Shown: positions 11,662-17,100 of the stretch, piece after piece
How the letters are laid out: every line of letters starts with the position of its first letter
How positions within the stretch are numbered: position 1 is the stretch's first letter
DNA from: CAYLNH01 sp964384625
GTDB lineage: Bacteria > Verrucomicrobiota > Lentisphaeria > JABSQK01
DNA length: 17,100 nucleotides
Reading direction: 5' to 3'
Assembly (NCBI GenBank): GCA_964384625.1
Contig: CAYLNH010000150.1
Location: forward strand, 1-17,100
Notes under the pieces: model-generated
Told to the model about the DNA's origin: nothing
Databases searched by the model: none
What the model saw: only the letters and a program-made list of their open reading frames with translations
Program-made: the position numbers and the translations under genes

Positions 11662-14600
11662 ATGAGAAGTCGGCATCCCGTCCTCCTGGCAGTGTTTACT
11701 TGTCTGCTGCCGCTTCTTGCCCAGGATGTTGACGGGCCGAAGTACGGCAGCAACTTCTGGCAGGAGTACCACAACGATTCGCGAACGGTGCTCCTGTTCC
11801 ACTTCGGCAAGCCGCAGCCGTCGCCGTGGGACAAACTGGTCGAAGCCGGTTTGAGCCAGCGCGAGAAGAAGAAAGACGAGAAGAACTTCGGCAAGGACCT
11901 CCTGGAAGAAGACCTCAGCGGTGAGGACGCGGACCTGTTGGACCTCGGCAATGAAGTCCTGGAAGCCCACAAGAAAGCCGAGAAGAACAAGGGCTACCTG
12001 CCGCCGGTCAAGGAGGCTGCCGTGCCGACCAAGGAGGTCCTGGACTACGGACCGTACCGAGCGAAGATGAAACTGGCGGGCGGCGTCAAGGTCGTCCCGA
12101 AGAGTAAGTTCGGCGCCGGCCTGAAGTTTGACGGCACCGGCCCGGGGATGAAGCTGTCGCTGCGTTCCCTTGATCCCGAGAACCGCAAAGGCGTACCACT
12201 GACGATGGTCGAGTGTTGGTTTAAGGTCGATGCTCTGCCGAAACAGCCGGTCTGTATTGCTTCCACCGGCGACGACAACGCCAGGATCCTGCTGCACCCG
12301 GACGGCATCATCGAGTTCTGGCGCAAGAACCCGCACGGCCAGCCGCAGAAAGGGCACTTCCAACGGTTTGCGACGTTGGACGAATACAACCTGATCTTCG
12401 ACGCGCCGACGGATATCAAGTCCACCACGCGTGTGCGCCCGGGGCAGTGGACGCATGTGGCCGTCAGCCGCGGCCAGGCCGCGCAGATCGAAGCGCAGGT
12501 GGCGTTCCTGTTCGTCAACGGCCTCGAAGAAGCAAAGTTCCAGTACAGCCGTTGGAACTGGCATAACCTGTTTGTCGCCGGCAATCAGACTCTGACACTC
12601 GGCAACAGCTTCGACGGCAAGCAACCGTTTTGTGGGGAGCTGGACGAACTGCGGGTCAGCCGCGGCAACATCTACTTCGGCCTGCCGTCACGCTACTTCA
12701 ACCGGCCCAAGACCTATGGCTGGCTCGACAAGACGGCGTCGCGCCAGCCGCGGTTCGATAAACCATACTTCCTCGAGAACGGCTCTGTATTTCATCTGTC
12801 CTTCGATAAGGGGCTGGCGTACGACTTCCACAAAGCCGGGGCAGCGTCGCCGACGTTCGACCGCAAGGTGAAGAAGCCCACGGCGTTTCTGACTGCGGGT
12901 ATTCGCGGCAAGGGCTTCGCCATCGACCCGCGGGTCGGCTTGCTGCGGATTCCGTTCAAGGGTCTGTCGTTCCGCGGCGGCACGCTGGAGTTCTGGGCCA
13001 AGCCGCTGAACTGGGACAATGCCGCGAGCTTCCCGATCCTGCGGATCCTGTGCGAGAGCGAGAACAAGGAGGAACAGGAGTTCCTCGCCTATATCCATGT
13101 CGGCCCCGGCGGCCTCCGCGACGGCGAATCGCCGACCTTTCACCCCGGCGTCTGGAACCATTTCTGCATTACCTGGGATAAAGACGAAAAGCACCGTTTC
13201 CGCGTCTACAAGAACCACAAGAACCGGTGGCGCCGGGCCGGCATGGTGCGGCCGAAGGACCGGGCGATTACCTCACGGCATCCGGCGTCGTTCAAGCCGG
13301 TATTCCTCGAATTCGGCGTGGCCGGCGAACGCAAGGCCGGTGACGGCCGCGAGCCGATGATTGTGATCGACGAAGTCGCGGCCCACAACTACGCCTTCAT
13401 CCCGAACGAGGCGCGGCAGGCCTACTACCGGGTTCAGCAAGACATTGAGCCGATCAAACTCTTTGATCTGAGGCCGGACTACAAATATTCCATCGCCGAG
13501 CTGTCGGCGAAGTTCGAAACGCTGCTGCCGCGTGGCGTGACGGCTGACCAGGTGACCGTTGAAGCGGTCGATGTCAAAGGCAATACCGTCGGTAAGCCCA
13601 TAACGAAGCCGTTGAAAGACGGCAAGGCGGACATCCTCTTCGCCGCCGGCCGGCCGCTGCCGTCGGGCTTGGTGACGTTCAAGGTGAAGGCTGTTGACGC
13701 TGCCGGCAAAGTTGTGATCAACGACACGCACACCGGCTGGGGCTATATCCGGCGGCCGTGGCGCAACAACAAGATCGGCGTGCCGAAGACGGCGCCGCAA
13801 CCGTGGACCCCGATCGTCGTCAAAGGCAAACGGCTCGAGACGCGGATGATCCGGTACGAACTCGCTGACGGCGCGCTGCCGGCCAAGGTCATCGCCAAAG
13901 GCAAGGACCTCCTGGCGCGGCCGATGCGCCTGCTGGAGAACGGCGTGCCGATGAAAGCCGGCGAACTGAAGATCGGTGCGTCGAAGGATGTCGAAGCCAA
14001 CTGGTCGTCGACCTACACCGGCAAGACCTGTTCGGTTGATGTGCAGTGCCGTCTCGAGTTTGACGGCCTGATCCGTTTCGAGCTTACGATCAAGCCGAAA
14101 GGTAAGGTCGGCCGCATCACCTGTGAGATTCCGCTGCAAGCCGAGTACGCCACCCGGCGTGTCTGGCAGAGCTGCGCCTTCTGGGGGCTGATGCAGGCGA
14201 GCAAGGATACGCCGACGGTCTTCTCCACGCGGCACGAGATCCTCGGCAGAGTGCAGAAGCGCTGGCAACGCAACCGCCGGCGCCAAGGCAAAAAGCCGAC
14301 GATCGCGACGATGAAGGCCTATAACTTTTGGTCGCAGATGGACCTGAACAATCTCGAGCGCGGCATCTACTGGTTCGCCGACAACGCCGCCGGCTGGCAT
14401 CAGTCCGAGTCAGTGCCGGCCCAGGAGTTCCGCAAGTCCGGCAGAGAGCACAGCATCGTCTGCAACCTCGTGGCGGAGCCGGTGACCTACAAGAGCGGCC
14501 GTCCGATTGTCTTCGGCATCCTGCCGCACCCGGCGCGGCCGCTGCCGTCGGACTATCGCTATATCGCTGCCGGACCGTCGCCGCAGGATAAACGCGCCGG

Positions 14601-15900
14601 CACGGTTTATGCCTCGACGTTCTATCCGTGGCCCTCGCCCCCGACCGCCGGCAACATGAAGGTCTACCCGGCAAAAGGCGATTGGGACTACGCCCAGAGC
14701 CTGATTCCGCAGATGAAGAGCATCTGCAAGGGGTACCGGACGCTGTACCAGTCCATCGGCTATATGAGTTGTCGTGCCGGCTCCTATGACGGCTGGGAGT
14801 GGCGCAACGCCAACGGCTCGAGGATCTCCTTGACGAAGAGCTTCGTGGAATACGCCACCTGGGAGATGGAGCAGTGGATCAAGCGCGGCATTTTCGACGC
14901 GATCTATCTGGACGACTCCTATGCGGTGGTCTGCAACAACGCGAACGCCGTAAAGGCCGGCCAGGCGATCGTGCTGCCGAACGGCAAGGTCCAGGGCGGC
15001 CATCGCATCTGGATGTTCCGCGAGCTGATGAAACGCTGGCGCCAGCTCTTCCTCGAGAAAGGCATCCGCCCGATGCTCATCAGTCATCACTCCGGCCATT
15101 GGGTGTACCCCGGCATGGTCTTTTGCGAGACGACGCTCGACGGCGAGGGCCAGCCGACCATCACACTGGGGGGGCGCCGGGACTTTATGGAAGCGCTGAA
15201 TCAGACGCGCTTCGAGGTGTTGTCCAACCCGCACCTCTGGGGGGTGTCGCGCACCTTTATGCCGGGCATCTGGCAGAAGGGCCCGCTGAACAAAGGCGCC
15301 GGCAATGCGGCACCGTGGAAGTGGCGCATGGCGCGCAGCGCCCAGGCCATGCTGGCGCACATGGAAAACCCGTTCACCTTTGTCGACGAAGGCAACGCCG
15401 TTTTCAACGCCTACTGGAAGGACATCCTCGGCTGGGGCGCCGGTAAGGCGCACGTGCAGTTTATCCCGTATTACCAGGCGGATTCCGTCCTGTCGGTCGA
15501 TGGCCAGAGCGAGAAGGTGCTGGTCTCGGTTTACAAAGACAAGGGCCGGGCGTTGCTCATTGTCACCAACAAGGTGAAGAAGGATCGCAAGATCCCGATG
15601 ACACTGGATCTCACGAAGCTCGGTCTCAAAGGGAAGCCTTCGGTCAAAGCCCTCGACGGCTGTTACGACGCGCCCGCCGGCATGGACCCCTGGCTGATGA
15701 AGAAGACACTGCCGAAGAAGCCGGAGAAAGATGCCGACACGTTACTGGATGATGTCGCCGACGACCTGGATGATATCCAACTGGAGGATGAAGAAGAGAA
15801 AAAAGCAAAACGGAAGAAAGCGGAAAAACCGACCATCGCCGGCAACGTGATCACGGTGCCGGTGCGGTCGCACGATTACCGGATCATCGCGGTGGAGTGA
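11662..15900 (+). CDS. Very large exported LamG-domain protein, putative glycoside hydrolase
   Basis: The 1412-residue protein starts at ATG 11662, immediately after the previous stop, with AAGGA about 10 bases upstream. It opens with a signal peptide (residues 1-21, ending LLAQ). A LamG-like jelly-roll spans about 40-336 ('MVECWFKV', 'GQWTHVAVSR', 'LFVNGLEE', 'GELDELRVSRG') and a second about 372-600 ('GTLEFWAKP', 'GVWNHFCITWD'). A beta-rich region follows (about 610-900), then a putative TIM-barrel-like region (about 900-1290) with 'FDAIYLDDSYAV' (D1084, D1085) and 'MLISHHSGHW', resembling DUF6067/GH123-type enzymes found in Planctomycetes and Lentisphaerae. The family name is tentative. 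Two odd, highly charged Lys/Glu/Asp segments occur, at about 66-112 (interrupting LamG 1) and 1350-1392 near the C-terminus. It probably degrades a complex polysaccharide outside the cytoplasm, paired with the esterase-like lipoprotein. Confidence 0.85.
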   Translation: MRSRHPVLLAVFTCLLPLLAQDVDGPKYGSNFWQEYHNDSRTVLLFHFGKPQPSPWDKLVEAGLSQREKKKDEKNFGKDLLEEDLSGEDADLLDLGNEVLEAHKKAEKNKGYLPPVKEAAVPTKEVLDYGPYRAKMKLAGGVKVVPKSKFGAGLKFDGTGPGMKLSLRSLDPENRKGVPLTMVECWFKVDALPKQPVCIASTGDDNARILLHPDGIIEFWRKNPHGQPQKGHFQRFATLDEYNLIFDAPTDIKSTTRVRPGQWTHVAVSRGQAAQIEAQVAFLFVNGLEEAKFQYSRWNWHNLFVAGNQTLTLGNSFDGKQPFCGELDELRVSRGNIYFGLPSRYFNRPKTYGWLDKTASRQPRFDKPYFLENGSVFHLSFDKGLAYDFHKAGAASPTFDRKVKKPTAFLTAGIRGKGFAIDPRVGLLRIPFKGLSFRGGTLEFWAKPLNWDNAASFPILRILCESENKEEQEFLAYIHVGPGGLRDGESPTFHPGVWNHFCITWDKDEKHRFRVYKNHKNRWRRAGMVRPKDRAITSRHPASFKPVFLEFGVAGERKAGDGREPMIVIDEVAAHNYAFIPNEARQAYYRVQQDIEPIKLFDLRPDYKYSIAELSAKFETLLPRGVTADQVTVEAVDVKGNTVGKPITKPLKDGKADILFAAGRPLPSGLVTFKVKAVDAAGKVVINDTHTGWGYIRRPWRNNKIGVPKTAPQPWTPIVVKGKRLETRMIRYELADGALPAKVIAKGKDLLARPMRLLENGVPMKAGELKIGASKDVEANWSSTYTGKTCSVDVQCRLEFDGLIRFELTIKPKGKVGRITCEIPLQAEYATRRVWQSCAFWGLMQASKDTPTVFSTRHEILGRVQKRWQRNRRRQGKKPTIATMKAYNFWSQMDLNNLERGIYWFADNAAGWHQSESVPAQEFRKSGREHSIVCNLVAEPVTYKSGRPIVFGILPHPARPLPSDYRYIAAGPSPQDKRAGTVYASTFYPWPSPPTAGNMKVYPAKGDWDYAQSLIPQMKSICKGYRTLYQSIGYMSCRAGSYDGWEWRNANGSRISLTKSFVEYATWEMEQWIKRGIFDAIYLDDSYAVVCNNANAVKAGQAIVLPNGKVQGGHRIWMFRELMKRWRQLFLEKGIRPMLISHHSGHWVYPGMVFCETTLDGEGQPTITLGGRRDFMEALNQTRFEVLSNPHLWGVSRTFMPGIWQKGPLNKGAGNAAPWKWRMARSAQAMLAHMENPFTFVDEGNAVFNAYWKDILGWGAGKAHVQFIPYYQADSVLSVDGQSEKVLVSVYKDKGRALLIVTNKVKKDRKIPMTLDLTKLGLKGKPSVKALDGCYDAPAGMDPWLMKKTLPKKPEKDADTLLDDVADDLDDIQLEDEEEKKAKRKKAEKPTIAGNVITVPVRSHDYRIIAVE

Positions 15901-15924
15901 TTGGCTCATTGGTCATCCGTCTTC

Positions 15925-15949
15925 GCCCCGAGCTCTTGAGAGTCGGGGC
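15925..15949 (+). terminator. Hairpin after the glycoside-hydrolase operon
   Basis: GCCCCGA (15925-15931) pairs with TCGGGGC (15943-15949), with an extra short inner stem CTC/GAG. It lies 25 bases after the stop codon, but no T-tract follows, so termination is uncertain. Confidence 0.4.
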
Positions 15950-16028
15950 TGCGCCGTGACGCGGTTGGTCATTGGGTGGATGTCGAGAAAGAGAAAGTCT
16001 GGAGAATCAGAACTGGGAGAATTGTCTA

Positions 16029-16892
16029 ATGAAAAAGCCAATGGAAAGAAGCGCGTTTACACTGATCGAGTTGCTGGTTACGGTGGCGATCATTGCGGTG
16101 CTGGCCGCGATGCTCTTGCCGGCACTGCACCGGGCTCGCGGCAACGCACTGCGGGTGCACTGTTTATCGAACCTCAAGCAGATTTCGTTGGGCTACGAAA
16201 TGTTTGCCGGCGACAACGACGACCACTACCCGCCGGTCTGGGAAACGGCTGATGCGGTCGGCACGGCCGAACCATACAGCGCGTTCTGGTGGGCCGGCAC
16301 GACCCAGGCCGAAGCAGAAAAGTCGACGCCGTATTTCGCTGACGCCCTGCTCGCCAACGACTACAGTGACAAGGCGGTCTGGGATTGTCCGGTGAACGAT
16401 GGCGTGGCCGATCATTACGATTCCAGTTGGAATCCCTGCGGTCCGTTCGAAAACCAGCCGGAATACGCCATGAGCGGGTACTTCTCGGGTTGGCGCGGAA
16501 CTATGCACGACGTCAATACATTCCACCAACCCGGTCAACCCGGTGAGAACATCCAGTTCGGCGAGGGCATCAAAATCTCAATGATCGACTTCACGTCGCA
16601 GGGCATGTTATTGAGTGAAAAGCCGGACATGAACTATCCGCTGCACTGGCCGTACGGCGGCAACATGTCCCATTGCCGCAGCGGTTTCTGGACGGCCAAG
16701 TTCGGCCACACCTATAAGAACGGTTTGAGTAATGTGTTGTACTTCGATGGCCATGCCGACGCGCGCACGGCACAGAAGCTCTGGCCCGGTCACGTTTCGA
16801 ACAACGGTATGGGCGGCAGCGCCGTTCCCCTCTGGGTACCGATCAAAGTCCCATGGCTGGCCACCCGCGACAAATGGTGGGATTGGCAGTAG
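16029..16892 (+). CDS. Type II secretion-type pseudopilin-like protein (large PVC class)
   Basis: The 287-residue protein has a type IV prepilin signal: basic leader 'MKKPMERSA', then 'FTLIELLVTVAIIAVLAAML' (10-29), with the conserved Glu at position 5 of the mature form. The residue before the cleavage site is Ala9 instead of the usual Gly. Next comes 'LSNLKQISLGYEMFAGDNDD' (46-65) and, near the end, 'NVLYFDGHADARTA', the hallmark of the large pseudopilin-like families expanded in Lentisphaerae and Planctomycetes. It should be an inner-membrane-anchored, outward-facing protein processed by prepilin peptidase; its true role is unknown. GGGAGA lies 8 bases before ATG 16029. A gap of 128 bases and a hairpin separate it from the glycoside hydrolase gene, so it may have its own promoter, although the two are often found together. 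Confidence 0.9.
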   Translation: MKKPMERSAFTLIELLVTVAIIAVLAAMLLPALHRARGNALRVHCLSNLKQISLGYEMFAGDNDDHYPPVWETADAVGTAEPYSAFWWAGTTQAEAEKSTPYFADALLANDYSDKAVWDCPVNDGVADHYDSSWNPCGPFENQPEYAMSGYFSGWRGTMHDVNTFHQPGQPGENIQFGEGIKISMIDFTSQGMLLSEKPDMNYPLHWPYGGNMSHCRSGFWTAKFGHTYKNGLSNVLYFDGHADARTAQKLWPGHVSNNGMGGSAVPLWVPIKVPWLATRDKWWDWQ

Positions 16893-16939
16893 GTAGGCGG
16901 AAGTAGGGAAGACGAAGTGACCTTCCTCGCCGCAGGCGA

Positions 16940-17010
16940 ACACGGAGCGCGGAGTTGCACTCCGCTCCAATCCGGAGAGGCCAGGCGGAGTACAACTCCG
17001 CGCTCCGTGT
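16940..17010. repeat. 26-bp inverted repeat with 19-nt spacer
   Basis: Arms 16940-16965 and 16985-17010 are complementary over 26 bp with one mismatch (16958/16992). Each arm itself contains a smaller inverted pair, GCGGAGT...ACTCCGC, so the element can fold as a cloverleaf. The spacer 16966-16984 holds a short CTCC/GGAG stem, and outer bases GGCGAA/TTCGCC extend the pairing after a bulge. It lacks a T-tract and looks like a dispersed intergenic repeat, possibly a MITE. Confidence 0.75.
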
Positions 17011-17100
17011 GCGGCTTCGCCGCCAGGAACACTGAACACTGGATATGAAATGAGTGCGTTCCCGTTCGTTGACCATCATGCGGCTCTCTTTTGAGCATAG
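17011..17100. other. Window end, no gene seen
   Basis: Nothing is recognised apart from a short direct repeat, AACACTG, at 17028 and again about seven bases later. A 102-codon minus-strand frame at 16790-17098 runs through the inverted repeat and the pseudopilin gene and is judged spurious. Confidence 0.3.

Noticed and set aside
10822..12624. 600-codon open frame on the minus strand
   Set aside because: It lies entirely antisense to the SGNH lipoprotein and LamG enzyme genes, which have signal peptides and family motifs. Its composition (His/Gln/Arg-rich) is that of a GC-rich shadow frame.

Overview
This is a GC-rich (roughly 60% by eye) bacterial window that reads like a chromosome of the PVC superphylum, most likely Lentisphaerota/Victivallales or a close relative such as Kiritimatiellota. 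That placement is inference. It rests on a pseudopilin-type protein of the large 'FTLIELLV...SNLKQI...FDGH' class, a GntR-headed regulator with a LacI-like sensor next to very large LamG/glycoside-hydrolase-like proteins, and Hanks-type kinase signalling. I saw no rRNA, tRNA, CRISPR array or recognisable transposase.

Layout. (1) 66-2403, plus strand: an SPFH/prohibitin-like protein closed by a strong intrinsic terminator, an intracellular protein made of two C2-like repeats, and a 71-residue zinc ribbon. (2) 2404-3318: an accessory patch with a 175-bp composite inverted repeat (two REP-like hairpins around a 27-bp perfect palindrome), a small orphan gene on the minus strand, and a second, partly related REP-like hairpin. 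(3) 3319-4976, minus strand: a tightly coupled three-gene operon of Roadblock/LC7-type proteins, the first carrying a C-terminal Cys/His zinc-binding-like module; a promoter can be read just upstream. (4) 5279-9023, plus strand and divergent from the Roadblock operon: a consensus sigma-70 promoter, a leader of about 310 nt, then CheX-like protein, CheY-like receiver, a helical adaptor with C-terminal peptide repeats, and a Ser/Thr protein kinase. The adaptor and the kinase share the same N-terminal helical domain. (5) 9314-15900, plus strand: a carbohydrate-utilisation-type operon with a GntR/LacI-like regulator, an SGNH-hydrolase lipoprotein and a 1412-residue exported LamG/putative glycoside hydrolase, with a candidate operator over the regulator's own promoter. 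(6) 16029-16892: a pseudopilin-like protein. (7) 16893-17100: a 26-bp inverted-repeat element.

Blocks 3 and 4 together look like one cytoplasmic signalling module: small-GTPase-regulator-type Roadblock proteins, a phosphoryl-Asp relay (CheY-like plus CheX-like) and a Ser/Thr kinase linked by a shared domain to an adaptor. This is the strongest candidate for an undescribed system. No GTPase, histidine kinase or chemoreceptor lies in the window, so the input and output of the module are not visible. Block 5 would sense a ligand through the LacI-like domain and control export of a deacylase-like lipoprotein and a large polysaccharide-active enzyme.
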